A stretch of DNA of 64,000 nucleotides from Mitsuaria sp. PDC51 (GTDB taxonomy: Bacteria; Pseudomonadota; Gammaproteobacteria; Burkholderiales; Burkholderiaceae_C), in NCBI RefSeq assembly GCF_900113225.1, contig NZ_FOZE01000004.1, positions 62,001 through 126,000 of the forward strand, written 5' to 3'. Shown here piece by piece: positions 20,339-30,736 of this stretch. Made by a program: the position numbers and the translations under genes. Under the pieces are notes generated by a model. That model was not told the DNA's origin, did not search any database, and saw only the letters and a list, made by a program, of their open reading frames with translations. Numbering within the stretch: the stretch's first letter is position 1; each line of letters opens with the position of its first letter.

Positions 20339-22270
20339 TCACTGCAGCGCCGCGGCCGGCGCGCCGTAGTGCGCGCCGATCCACTGCTCGAAGCGCTCGA
20401 ACATCGCGCGCTCCGCCGCGTCGCCGCCATCGCCGTTATCGGCCAGCAGCTCCGCGCCGTGGACCACCATCACCCGCGCTTGCAGCGGCGGGCCGTCGTC
20501 GGTGCGCGCGCCTCGACGCTCGGCCGCTTCCAGCTGGTCGAGCGCCGTCGCCCACGCCTGCTCCACCGTCTCGTCGCAGGCCTGGGCCAGGTAGCGCGCC
20601 GAGAAGCCCTCGCCGGTCAGCCGGCGCAGCGTCTGGTCATGGCTGAGGCTGTTGCCCGGCGCCCAGTAGGCGTCGGCCAGCGCGGGGCCGATCGCGGGGT
20701 TGTCGGTCAGGTAGCCGTCGCGGCGCAGGAAGAAGGCGCGCGTCTGGTAGACGGCCATGTGCGCGAGCAGGTAGCCCTGGTAGGACGCGGCGGACTCCTG
20801 ATTGAGCAGATGCGGGATCGCCAGGATCGGCCGCGGCGCCCGGTCCACACCCTGGATGCGCCGCTCCATCGCGCGCGCCAGCGCCAGCACCGCCTCGGGC
20901 GTGCGCTCGGCATCGGGCATCGCGTACAGCGCCGCCTCGAAGTAGGCCACCACCGCGATGGCGCGCTCGTCGAAGGCGCGCATCGGCTGCGTCGCGGCGA
21001 TGCGCTCGCGGATCAGCTCGTCGGGGATCGTCGCGCCGTCGACGGTGCGCGCGTAGCGCTTGAGCCAGTCCGCGTCGCCCAGCAGGCTGTCGCAGAACAT
21101 CGACTGCGTCTCGGCATAGGCCATCGAGGTCGGCGCGAACTCCTGCGAGAAACAGGGCGCGTTCTGCGTGACGTTGGCGAAGTGCGCCGCATGGCCGCCT
21201 TCATGGAACAGCGTCACCAGCCCGCGCGCGCCGCTGCCGATCTGGTCGGGCTTGGCCTCGGCGGTGAAGTTGATCTCGCCGGCGTGCCAGCGGCCCTGCT
21301 CGTCGAACCAGGTCGGCAGCGGGCCATGGCAGAAGCCGTTCTGGTACTTGCCCGACCGCTGCAGCAGGTCCAGCCGCAGGGTCGCGCCGCGGTACTGGAT
21401 GCCCAGCCGGCGGAAGCTCTGCACCCAGCGGCGCAGCGCCGGGCCGAACGGCAGGTAGGGGTCCAGGCGTCGGGTCACGTCGCCGGCGCTGTGGAAGCGC
21501 AGGTTCCAGGGCTCCAGCGCCGAGGCGCCATGGCGCGCCACCAGCGCATCGAGCGCGCGCCGCTGCGCGGCCTCGGTCCGCGCGACGAAGTCGTCCAGGA
21601 TGCCGAACAGCTCCGCCTTGGTCATGCGCTCGTTCTTGCGCAGCTTCATCTCGAAGTAGTCGCTGAAGCCCAGCGCGCGGGCCAGCCGGTTGCGCAGCGC
21701 GACGATCTCCAGGAAGCCGTTGTCCAGCACCCAGCGCTCCACCGCCGCCAGCCCGTCGTAGGAGCTGCGCCGGCGCGACTCGTCGGGATTGGTCGACGCG
21801 TTGGTCGACAGCATGGTCAGCGTCGCGGCCTCGGTCTCGCCGCGGTCGTTGACATGGGTGGGCGCGAAGTCCTTGCGCCGGGCGAAGAGCAGGCGCTCGG
21901 CCTCGATCAGCTCGGCCATCAGGCGCCGGCCCTCGTCGTTGTCGATGATGTTGGCCTCGAACACGCCCAGCCAGCCGCGCAGGCCATGCGCCAGCGCCTT
22001 CACCGCGTCGGTGGCGGGCGTCGCCTCGATCGCCGCGTCGACCGCGGCCAGGTGCGCGCGCGTGGCGGCCAGGCGGTCGGGGTCGGCGATGAAGGCCTTG
22101 TAGTCGGTCTCCGCGCGGCCGAAGCCTTCGTGGTCGTCGCTGGTGGCCATGTAGGTGGCCCAGAACAGGTCTTCCTTGCGCTTGTGCACCGCCACGTAGT
22201 CGTGGTTGAGCTGGTCGAAGAAGGCCTGGGCGGCCTGCACGGCCGGCGTGGGAAGCGAGGTGTCGGGCAT
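20339..22270 (-). CDS. M3 family zinc metallopeptidase (oligopeptidase-like)
   Basis: A 643-residue cytoplasmic-type peptidase without signal peptide. The zinc motif LFHEGGHAAHF places HEGGH at residues 356-360, with the third ligand expected in the following MAYAETQSMF helix. The rest is helical, as in oligoendopeptidase F and thimet-type enzymes. It cleaves short peptides in known relatives. It is followed after eight bases by the YgjP-like gene, so two putative metallopeptidases form one unit. Confidence 0.92.
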   Translation of the reverse strand: MPDTSLPTPAVQAAQAFFDQLNHDYVAVHKRKEDLFWATYMATSDDHEGFGRAETDYKAFIADPDRLAATRAHLAAVDAAIEATPATDAVKALAHGLRGWLGVFEANIIDNDEGRRLMAELIEAERLLFARRKDFAPTHVNDRGETEAATLTMLSTNASTNPDESRRRSSYDGLAAVERWVLDNGFLEIVALRNRLARALGFSDYFEMKLRKNERMTKAELFGILDDFVARTEAAQRRALDALVARHGASALEPWNLRFHSAGDVTRRLDPYLPFGPALRRWVQSFRRLGIQYRGATLRLDLLQRSGKYQNGFCHGPLPTWFDEQGRWHAGEINFTAEAKPDQIGSGARGLVTLFHEGGHAAHFANVTQNAPCFSQEFAPTSMAYAETQSMFCDSLLGDADWLKRYARTVDGATIPDELIRERIAATQPMRAFDERAIAVVAYFEAALYAMPDAERTPEAVLALARAMERRIQGVDRAPRPILAIPHLLNQESAASYQGYLLAHMAVYQTRAFFLRRDGYLTDNPAIGPALADAYWAPGNSLSHDQTLRRLTGEGFSARYLAQACDETVEQAWATALDQLEAAERRGARTDDGPPLQARVMVVHGAELLADNGDGGDAAERAMFERFEQWIGAHYGAPAAALQ

Positions 22271-22294
22271 CGGCGCAGCTTAGCGCAGGGCATC

Positions 22295-22678
22295 ATGGCG
22301 CCCATGAGTCACGCCCCTGATGCCGCCGGGGACTCCGGCGACCGCCCCGAGACCGCGCCGGCCGTTCACGCCGTCGAGCTCCAGCCCCAGGGCTGGCGCT
22401 TCGACGCGCCCGAGGACCAGACCCTGCTGCTCGCCGCGCTGGACCACGGCCTGCGCCTGCCGCATTCCTGCCGCAACGGCACTTGCCGCGCCTGCATCGC
22501 CCGGCTGGTGGCGGGGCGCATCGACTACCGCATCGAATGGCCCGGCCTGTCCCGCGAGGAGAAGGACGAGGGCTGGATCCTGCCCTGCGTCGCCTGCGCG
22601 CGCTCGGACCTGGTGCTGGACCAGCCGCAGGCGATCAACCTGTTCGACGTCCCGCCGCCGCCCAGCGCCCGCGGGTGA
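22295..22678 (+). CDS. 2Fe-2S ferredoxin-like protein
   Basis: A 127-residue protein with a plant-type ferredoxin fold. Cluster ligands are visible as HSCRNGTCRACIARL (C-x4-C-x2-C) and a fourth Cys in WILPCVACA. The N-terminus is extended by about 30 Ala/Asp/Pro-rich residues. A second in-frame ATG at 22304 is an alternative start. Divergent from the M3 peptidase gene with only 24 bases between starts. It probably delivers single electrons to an unidentified reductase or oxygenase. Confidence 0.9.
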   Translation: MAPMSHAPDAAGDSGDRPETAPAVHAVELQPQGWRFDAPEDQTLLLAALDHGLRLPHSCRNGTCRACIARLVAGRIDYRIEWPGLSREEKDEGWILPCVACARSDLVLDQPQAINLFDVPPPPSARG

Positions 22679-22895
22679 CGCCCCTCGCACGCGGCGCCGG
22701 AGCGGCGCCGACGCGAAAACCCGACACCCCCCCGCGCGGCCGCCGGTTCCGCGCTTTTGTTCACACGACACCCCGCATATCCATCGATCAGGGGCAACCC
22801 TGACAAGGCAGCATCGCGTCCGTCTCACGGAAACACCACGACGCCATCACCGCGCCCAGGGGGCCGGTCGGGGCGCGCAGAAGAAGGACCTCCGA

Positions 22896-24440
22896 ATGCT
22901 GAACTTGAATCGATGGCGGCTGCGCAGCCGCGTGCTGGCCGGCTTCGCGCTGGTGATCGTGCTGATGGCGGTGGCCTCGGCGGTGGGGGTGATCCGCGTG
23001 TCGATGCTGCACCAGCGCATCGAACGCCTGGTCGAGGTCGACATGCATGCGCTGGAGCTGTCGCGCCAGTGGTCCGGCCTGACCGAGGGCAACATCCAAC
23101 GCCGCATCGTGCAGCTGGTCGTCGATGACGAGACCTTCGTCAAGGCCTTCACCGCGCGCTCCAAGGAGCTCTCGGCGCGCATCGACAAGATCCAGAAGGA
23201 GCTCGACGAGAACGTCACCGACCCGGTGGGCAGCAAGCTGATCGACGAGATCGGCGCGGCGCGCAAGAAGTACCAGGACGCGCGCGATGCCACGGTCAAG
23301 GCCAAGGAAGGCGGCGAGGACGTCAAGCCGGTGGCCGCGACGCAGTTGATCCCGGCGATGAACGACTACCTCGCGGCGATCGACAAGTTCGCCGAGCACA
23401 CCCGCGACCTGCTGCAGGACGCCCGCAAGGAGGCGCAGGCCGAAGCCACGAGCACCCGCCACCTGGTCGTCACGCTGATGGTGGTGGCGATCGCGCTGGG
23501 CGTGGGCATCGCGCTGGTGATCACGCGCTCGGTGACCGAGCCGCTGGCCCAGGCCCAGGCGCTGAGCCGCGCCATCGCCGACGGCGACCTGAGCCGCCGG
23601 GGCGGCGAGGTCGACGGCACCGACGAGGTCGCCGCGCTGCGCCGCTCGCTGCAGGAGATGCAGCGCCGGCTGGCCGACACGATCGCTGGCGTGCGCTCCG
23701 CCGCGGACCAGGTCCGCCACGCGTCGTCCGAGATCGCCACCGGCAACGCCGACCTGTCCAACCGGACCGAGCAGGCCGCCAGCAGCCTGGAGGAAACCGG
23801 CGCCGCGATGGCGCAGCTCGGCGAGGGCGTGAAGCTCAATGCCGAGTCCGCCCGCGAGGCCGATGCGCTCGCGCAGACCGCCTCCCAGGTCGCCGGCCGC
23901 GGCGGCGCGATGGTGGAGCAGGTCGTGGCGACGATGAACGAGATCCAGCAGTCGTCCAACAAGATCGCCGACATCATCGGCGTCATCGACGGCATCGCGT
24001 TCCAGACCAACATCCTGGCGCTGAACGCCGCGGTCGAGGCCGCGCGCGCGGGCGAGCAGGGGCGCGGTTTCGCGGTGGTCGCCGGCGAGGTGCGCTCGCT
24101 GGCCCGCCGCAGCGCGGAGGCGGCCAAGGAGATCAAGTCGCTGATCTCGGCCTCGGTCGAACGCGTCGACGGTGGCTCCCGCCTGGTCGGCGAGACCGGC
24201 TCGACGATGCGCGAGATCGTCAGCAGCGTCGAGCGCGTGACGCGCATCATTGGCGAGATCTCGGCCTCCAGCGCGGCCCAGTCGCTGACGCTGGGCGAGA
24301 TCGGCCAGGCCGTGCGACAGCTCGACCAGATGACGCAGCAGAACGCGGCGCTGGTCGAGGAATCGGCCGCGGCGGCGGAGTCGCTGAAGGACCAGTCGGC
24401 ACAGCTGGTCGACGCGGTGGCGAGCTTCAAGCTGGGCTGA
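22896..24440 (+). CDS. Methyl-accepting chemotaxis protein
   Basis: A 514-residue chemoreceptor of the Tar/Tsr class. N-terminal helix at about 12-33, a periplasmic four-helix-bundle domain (about 34-190), second helix at about 192-212, HAMP domain ([21 protein letters not shown]), then a long signalling helix hairpin. The kinase-contact tip reads [40 protein letters not shown] in the genome, nearly invariant for the family. Glu/Gln pairs typical of methylation sites flank it. The ligand is unknown. No C-terminal CheR-docking pentapeptide is seen; the protein ends AVASFKLG. Confidence 0.95.
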   Translation: MLNLNRWRLRSRVLAGFALVIVLMAVASAVGVIRVSMLHQRIERLVEVDMHALELSRQWSGLTEGNIQRRIVQLVVDDETFVKAFTARSKELSARIDKIQKELDENVTDPVGSKLIDEIGAARKKYQDARDATVKAKEGGEDVKPVAATQLIPAMNDYLAAIDKFAEHTRDLLQDARKEAQAEATSTRHLVVTLMVVAIALGVGIALVITRSVTEPLAQAQALSRAIADGDLSRRGGEVDGTDEVAALRRSLQEMQRRLADTIAGVRSAADQVRHASSEIATGNADLSNRTEQAASSLEETGAAMAQLGEGVKLNAESAREADALAQTASQVAGRGGAMVEQVVATMNEIQQSSNKIADIIGVIDGIAFQTNILALNAAVEAARAGEQGRGFAVVAGEVRSLARRSAEAAKEIKSLISASVERVDGGSRLVGETGSTMREIVSSVERVTRIIGEISASSAAQSLTLGEIGQAVRQLDQMTQQNAALVEESAAAAESLKDQSAQLVDAVASFKLG

Positions 24441-24456
24441 CCGGGCACGGCCGCTG

Positions 24457-24495
24457 GCCCTCACCCCCCGCCCTCCCGCAAGCGGGCGAGGGAGC
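24457..24495. repeat. Degenerate copy of an interspersed palindromic repeat
   Basis: A GGCCCTCACCCC lead is followed by an imperfect hairpin CCCTCCCGC-AA-GCGGGCGAGGG. The same block recurs in better form at 41267-41309. A second small hairpin, CCCCT and AGGGG around CTGCGA, follows near 24524-24539. Sits just after the chemoreceptor stop, where it could act as a terminator. Confidence 0.7.
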
Positions 24496-24566
24496 CTCTG
24501 GCAGCGCGCCGCCCGGGAGCATCCCCCTCTGCGAAGGGGCCAAGGGGTGCTCGGTAAACTGCCCCG

Positions 24567-26086
<1,520 letters not shown>

Positions 26087-26090
<4 letters not shown>

Positions 26091-26542
26091 GCCGCTACGA
26101 CAAGTTCACCGAGAACGCCACCGAGGTCGACCGCGACCGCGACACCGCCTACCCCGTCCGGAAGACCGATGCCCAGTGGCGCGAGCAGCTCGACCCGACG
26201 CAGTACCAGGTCGCCCGCCACGCCGCCACCGAGCGCGCCTTCACCGGCAAGTACTGGGACCACTGGGAGGCCGGCCGCTACAACTGCGTCGGCTGCGGCA
26301 CGCCGCTCTTCCAGGCCGACACCAAGTTCGACGCCGGCTGCGGCTGGCCCAGCTACTACGAGCCGATCAACGCCGAGGTCATCGAGCGCGTCGTCGACAA
26401 GACGCATGGCATGGTGCGCGTCGAGGTGCGCTGCAACCGCTGCGGCACCCACCTGGGCCACGTCTTTCCCGATGGCCCGGAACCGACGGGCGAGCGCTTC
26501 TGCATCAATTCGGCCGCGATAGACTTCGAGCCCCAGCGCTGA
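26087..26542 (+). CDS. msrB: Peptide-methionine (R)-S-oxide reductase
   Basis: Reduces the R epimer of methionine sulfoxide in proteins. The 151-residue protein has two zinc CxxC pairs (CVGC and CNRC) and the catalytic Cys near residue 139 in RFCINSAAI, together with [11 protein letters not shown] and [12 protein letters not shown]. The ATG lies inside the selO stop, so translation is coupled. Confidence 0.97.
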
Positions 26543-26564
26543 GCGCTGCCGAACTGGTCCCTGA

Positions 26565-27212
26565 ATGAAGCTGTTGCTCGATTTCCTGCCGCTCCTGCTG
26601 TTCTTCGTCACGTTCAAGTACGCCGATGGGCAGCCGGAGTGGGCAGCGGCCTTCGCGACCGAGCACCTGGGTTTCCTGGTGTCCGGCGGCAAGGTCGGCC
26701 CCACCGAGGCGCCGGTGCTGCTGGCCACCCTGGTCGTGATGTTCGCCACCATCGCCCAGGTGCTCTACCTGAAGCTGCGCCGCCGCAAGGTCGACCTGAT
26801 GCTGTGGGTCAGCCTGGGGCTGGTGATGACGCTGGGCGCGGCCACCGTCTACTTCCACAACGAGACCTTCATCAAGTGGAAGCCGACGATGCTGTACTGG
26901 GCGTTCTCCGCGGCCTTCCTGGTCAGCCATCTCTTCCTCGGCAAGAACCTGCTGCGCAAGATGCTGGGTGCCGAGCTGCACCTGCCGGATCCGGTCTGGG
27001 CGCGCCTGAACTGGGCCTGGGTGACCTTCTTCGCCGCGATGGGTTTTGCGAATCTTTACGTCGCTTACTCGTACAGCACCGAGGCCTGGGCCAACTTCAA
27101 GGCCTTCGGGTCGACGGGGCTGATCCTGCTGTTCACGCTCGGCCAGGGCGTCTACATGAGCCGGCACCTGCCGCAGGAGAGCGAGGCCCCGGCCGAGGAG
27201 ACCAAGCCATGA
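26565..27212 (+). CDS. yciB: Septation protein A / inner-membrane protein YciB
   Basis: A 215-residue polytopic inner-membrane protein with about five helices, starting MKLLLDFLPLLLFFVTFK as family members do. The conserved KWKPTMLYWAFSAAFLVSH and LNWAWVTFFAAMGFANLYVAY segments are present. YciB affects envelope integrity and cell division. Its stop overlaps the bolA start by four bases, a common neighbourhood in betaproteobacteria. Confidence 0.95.
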   Translation: MKLLLDFLPLLLFFVTFKYADGQPEWAAAFATEHLGFLVSGGKVGPTEAPVLLATLVVMFATIAQVLYLKLRRRKVDLMLWVSLGLVMTLGAATVYFHNETFIKWKPTMLYWAFSAAFLVSHLFLGKNLLRKMLGAELHLPDPVWARLNWAWVTFFAAMGFANLYVAYSYSTEAWANFKAFGSTGLILLFTLGQGVYMSRHLPQESEAPAEETKP

Positions 27213-27535
27213 GCGGCGGCGCGGGATCTTCTCCCTCGTCGGCGCCGAGCCCGGCGGCGACGCCGTCGGTCGAGATCGAGGCCCGGCTGCGGGCCGCGCT
27301 GGCGCCGGTCTCGCTCTCGCTGCGGGACGACAGTGCCCACCACGCCGGCCACGCCGGTGCCCGCGAGGGCGGCCACTATTACCTCGAAATCGTGAGCCCG
27401 CGCTTTGCCGGTTTACCCAGGGTGGCGCGGCATCGGCTCGTATATCATGCGCTCGCCGATCTGATGCAGAAGGGCATTCACGCGCTGGCCATCGATGCCC
27501 GCGCGCCCGACGAACAGCAGAAACCAGGTCCCTAG
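27209..27535 (+). CDS. bolA: BolA family protein
   Basis: A 108-residue protein with a Ser/Pro-rich N-terminus of about 20 residues and a BolA domain containing the conserved HYYLEIVSPRFAG and RHRLVYHALADLM blocks, and His residues that can bind an Fe-S cluster with a monothiol glutaredoxin. Coupled to yciB by ATGA overlap; followed by a hairpin terminator. Confidence 0.92.
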   Translation: MSGGAGSSPSSAPSPAATPSVEIEARLRAALAPVSLSLRDDSAHHAGHAGAREGGHYYLEIVSPRFAGLPRVARHRLVYHALADLMQKGIHALAIDARAPDEQQKPGP

Positions 27536-27536
27536 T

Positions 27537-27562
27537 AGCGCCGCCTGCCGGCGCTTTGTTTT
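27537..27562 (+). terminator. Rho-independent terminator after bolA
   Basis: A seven-base stem AGCGCCG/CGGCGCT with a five-base loop is followed by TTGTTTT. It overlaps the bolA stop region and precedes the separate ppiC gene. Confidence 0.8.
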
Positions 27563-27607
27563 GGAGCGTTCGCGCTCACCCGGGAGTCGAAAGGCCCTTT
27601 ACCCATC

Positions 27608-28405
27608 ATGAAGAAGTTTGTGCTTGCCGCCACCGTGGCGGCCATCGGCGCCGTGACCCTGCCGGCCATGGCCCAGAACATCGCGATCGTGAACGGCAAG
27701 CCCGTGCCCAAGGCCCGCGCCGACGTGCTGATCAGCCAGATCACGAAGGCCGGCCAGCCGCGCAGCCCGGAAATGGAATCGAAGGTGAAGGACGAGGTCG
27801 TCCTGCGCGAGATCTTCCTGCAGGAAGCCGAGAAGCGCGGCCTGAACAAGACCGACGACTACAAGAACCAGATGGAACTGGCGCGCCAGTCCCTGCTGAT
27901 CCGCGAGCTGTTCTCGGACTACGCCAAGAAGAACCCGGTCAGCGAAGCCGACGCCAAGGTCGAGTACGAGAAGTTCAAGGCCCAGGCCACCGGCACCGAA
28001 TTCCACGCCCGCCACATCCTGGTGGAGAAGGAAGAAGACGCCAAGGCGCTGATCAAGCAGCTCAACGGCGGCGCGAAGTTCGAGGACGTCGCAACCAAGA
28101 ACTCCAAGGACACCGGCTCCGCCCAGAACGGCGGCGACCTGGGCTGGTCCGCCCCGGACGCCTACGTGCCCGAGTTCAGCGCCGCGATGGCCAAGCTCAA
28201 GGCCGGCGAGATGACGCAGGAGCCGGTCAAGTCGCAGTTCGGCTTCCACATCATCAAGCTGGAAGAGACGCGCCAGGCGCAGTTCCCGGCCTTCGACGAC
28301 GTCAAGGGGCAGATCATCCAGCGCATGCAGCAGCAGAAGGTCGCGGAGTTCCAGGAAGAACTGCGCACCAAGGCCAAGACCGACTACAAGTTCTCCGCGA
28401 ACTGA
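27608..28405 (+). CDS. Periplasmic parvulin-type peptidyl-prolyl isomerase
   Basis: A 265-residue protein with a clear signal peptide (MKKFVLAATVAAIGAVTLPAMA, cleavage at about residue 22). A SurA/PrsA-like N-terminal helical region precedes a parvulin domain (about 133-225) with FHARHILVEKEEDAK, GGDLGWSAPDAYVPEF and KSQFGFHIIKL. It catalyses cis-trans isomerisation of prolyl bonds in envelope proteins. A short Lys-rich C-terminal helix follows. Own transcription unit, with terminators on both sides. Confidence 0.95.
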   Translation: MKKFVLAATVAAIGAVTLPAMAQNIAIVNGKPVPKARADVLISQITKAGQPRSPEMESKVKDEVVLREIFLQEAEKRGLNKTDDYKNQMELARQSLLIRELFSDYAKKNPVSEADAKVEYEKFKAQATGTEFHARHILVEKEEDAKALIKQLNGGAKFEDVATKNSKDTGSAQNGGDLGWSAPDAYVPEFSAAMAKLKAGEMTQEPVKSQFGFHIIKLEETRQAQFPAFDDVKGQIIQRMQQQKVAEFQEELRTKAKTDYKFSAN

Positions 28406-28440
28406 TCGTCGTTCCGACCGGTCTTTGCTGTACCGTTCGA

Positions 28441-28476
28441 AGCCCGCGCCGCTGCCTGGCAGCCGCGCGGGCTTTT
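28441..28476 (+). terminator. Rho-independent terminator after the parvulin gene
   Basis: Stem AGCCCGCGC/GCGCGGGCT, nine perfect base pairs, followed by TTTT. The 15-base loop contains its own GCTGCC/GGCAGC mini-stem, so the whole element is one long hairpin. Confidence 0.9.
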
Positions 28477-28530
28477 CACATCTGACGTTCCCCATGTCCG
28501 CGGGCATCGCGCCCCTCTGAGCTCCCCTCC

Positions 28531-29091
28531 ATGACGGCTTCCCGACTTGCCCGCCGCCTGCTGCCTTCGCCGGAGTCCCTGGAACAGACCAAGGGGCTGA
28601 AGTGGCTCGGCCATTACCTGCGCGAGCGGCCCTGGCTGTGGGTGGCGCACCGCCGGCGCGTGGCGCTGGGGGCGGCGCTGGGGCTGGCGGTGGGCGTGAT
28701 CCCGCTGCCGACGCAGATGCTGCTGGCGGCCGTCGTGGCGATCGTGTGCCGCGCCAACGTGGCCGCGGCGATTGCCGCCACCTGGCTGACGAATCCGCTG
28801 ACCTTGGTGCCGATCTGGACGCTGGCGATCTTCCTGGGCCGCCAGGTGCTGGGCATCCACGGTCCGATTTCCGCGCCGAGGGAACTGGCGCTCAATTGGG
28901 GCGATCCGGCCAGTTGGTGGCCGGCCATCGGCCAGTGGCTGTCGGAGCTCGGCGCGCCGCTGCTGGCGGGCCTGCCCCTGGCGGGCCTGCTGCTGGGCGC
29001 GACGCTCTACGTCGTGGTCTACGTCGGCTGGTGGGCCGTCATCCGCCTCGAGCGCCGGCGGCGCCTGCGCGAACGCGCGCTGCGCCTCTGA
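28531..29091 (+). CDS. DUF2062 domain membrane protein
   Basis: A 186-residue inner-membrane protein with the DUF2062 core: GAALGLAVGVIPLPTQM, AAIAATWLTNPLTLVPIW and a C-terminal pair of helices ending in an Arg-rich cytoplasmic tail. About four helices. The biochemical role of the family is not established. Apparently a single gene. Confidence 0.9.
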   Translation: MTASRLARRLLPSPESLEQTKGLKWLGHYLRERPWLWVAHRRRVALGAALGLAVGVIPLPTQMLLAAVVAIVCRANVAAAIAATWLTNPLTLVPIWTLAIFLGRQVLGIHGPISAPRELALNWGDPASWWPAIGQWLSELGAPLLAGLPLAGLLLGATLYVVVYVGWWAVIRLERRRRLRERALRL

Positions 29092-29229
29092 TCCTCCCCC
29101 GCCGTCCTCGGTCTCAAAACCGCCGAAGGACACCGCTGGTTGGGGACGGTGGGCCTTGGGGTTCCGGCGCTTGCCGCCGGGGCCCCATGGCCCAGCGGCC
29201 AACGCACCGGTCTCAGCAGGCCGACAGCC

Positions 29230-29925
29230 TCACGCCGGCAGATCCGCCATCGTGATGTCCTGCAGATGCCCTGCCGAGATCCTCAGCTGCCGCTCGCAGC
29301 GCGCCGCGATGGCCTGGTCATGGGTGACCATCACCAGCGTCGTTCCCAGTTCCCGGTTGAGTTCGAACATCAACGCCATCACCTGCTCGCCGGTCGCGTA
29401 GTCGAGGCTGCCGGTGGGCTCGTCCGCCAGCAGCAGCGCCGGCTGCTGCACGAAGGCCCGCGCGAGCGCCACGCGCTGCTGCTCGCCGCCGGACAACACC
29501 CGCGGATAGTGCGACAGCCGCTGCCCCAGCCCGACACGCTCGAGCATCTGCCGCGCCTGCGCGCGGGCATCGCGCTCGCCGCGCAGCTCCAGCGGCAGCA
29601 TCACGTTCTCCAGCGCCGTCAGGTGCGCCAGCAGCTGGAAGCTCTGGAACACGAAGCCCAGGTGCGCGCCGCGCAGCGCGGCGCGGCCGTCCTCGTCGAG
29701 CGCGAACATGTCCTGCCCACGCAGCCGCACCGTGCCTTCGGACGGCGTGTCCAGGCCCGCGAGGATGGACAGCAGCGTGCTCTTGCCCGAGCCCGAGGCG
29801 CCGACGATGGCGACCGACTCCCTGGCCTGCAGCTGGAAATTGATGTCATGCAGAATGGTCAGCACGCCGTCGGCATCCTGGACCGACTTGCTGACGTGAT
29901 CGACTTCGAGGATGTTCTGAGCCAT
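29230..29925 (-). CDS. ybbA: ABC transporter ATP-binding protein YbbA-like
   Basis: A 231-residue ATPase with Walker [11 protein letters not shown]-loop [24 protein letters not shown], signature [14 protein letters not shown], Walker [13 protein letters not shown] and H-loop VTHD. It is divergent from the tesA-like esterase gene, as ybbA is in E. coli, but no partner permease (ybbP) follows: the next gene downstream on this strand is outside its unit. Start codon overlaps the tesA start on the other strand. Confidence 0.88.
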   Translation of the reverse strand: MAQNILEVDHVSKSVQDADGVLTILHDINFQLQARESVAIVGASGSGKSTLLSILAGLDTPSEGTVRLRGQDMFALDEDGRAALRGAHLGFVFQSFQLLAHLTALENVMLPLELRGERDARAQARQMLERVGLGQRLSHYPRVLSGGEQQRVALARAFVQQPALLLADEPTGSLDYATGEQVMALMFELNRELGTTLVMVTHDQAIAARCERQLRISAGHLQDITMADLPA

Positions 29926-30619
29926 GAATCAACCGCAGATGCGCCGCCGTGAATGGATGTTGCACTGTAGCGCCTGTGTCGCGACCCTCGCCGTGGCGGG
30001 GGCCCTGCCCGGACCTGTCGCGGCGCAAGGCCGCACCGAAGGCGGCGCGGCCGCGGCGCGGGCGCCGCGTCGCATCCTGGTGCTGGGCGACAGCCTGTCG
30101 GCCGAGTACGGCCTGGCCCGCGGCAGCGGCTGGGTGGCGCTGCTGGAGGCGCGGCTGAAGGCGCAGAAGCTGGGCGCCGAGGTGATCAACGCCAGCATCA
30201 GCGGCGACACCACCTCGGGCGGGCGCTCGCGGCTGCCGGCGCTGCTCCAGCAGCATCGGCCGACCCACCTGATCGTGGAGCTCGGCGGCAACGACGCGCT
30301 GCGTGGGCTGCCGCTCAAGATGACGCGCGAGAACCTCGCGGCGATGGTCCAGGCCGGCAAGGCCGCCGGCGCGAAGGTGATGCTGGTCGGGATGCAGATC
30401 CCGCCGAACATGGGCGCGAGTTATGCGCGCGATTTCGAGAACAGCTTCAAGACGGTCGCGCAGGCGGAGAAGGTGCCGCTGCAGCCCTTCCTGCTGGCCG
30501 GCGTGGCCGACCGGGCCGATGCGGCGGACTGGTTCCAGGGCGACCGCATCCACCCGCTGGCCAAGGCGCATCCGGTGATGCTGGACAACGTCTGGCAAGT
30601 CCTGCGGCCGATGCTTTGA
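29924..30619 (+). CDS. tesA: Arylesterase/thioesterase I, GDSL family (TesA-like)
   Basis: A 231-residue SGNH hydrolase. Conserved blocks: GDSLSAEYGL with the catalytic Ser, a Gly in block II (ISGDTTSGG), Asn in GGNDALRG, and the Asp-His pair in GDRIHPLAKAH. A signal peptide precedes it, so it is periplasmic. The first ATG (29924) overlaps the ybbA start; an internal ATG at 29939 giving MRRREWMLHC is an equally good, possibly better, signal-peptide start. Known relatives hydrolyse acyl-CoA-like thioesters and aryl esters. Confidence 0.92.
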   Translation: MNQPQMRRREWMLHCSACVATLAVAGALPGPVAAQGRTEGGAAAARAPRRILVLGDSLSAEYGLARGSGWVALLEARLKAQKLGAEVINASISGDTTSGGRSRLPALLQQHRPTHLIVELGGNDALRGLPLKMTRENLAAMVQAGKAAGAKVMLVGMQIPPNMGASYARDFENSFKTVAQAEKVPLQPFLLAGVADRADAADWFQGDRIHPLAKAHPVMLDNVWQVLRPML

Positions 30620-30736
30620 CGAAACGCACCGGCCGCGCCGGTGCACCGGGAAATGTGAGGGCCGGCGTCGGGATCGCCGGCTGAGGCCAGCGCGAGATCT
30701 CCTAGACTCGCGCCCGCTCGCCTTCGACCCGTGCCG

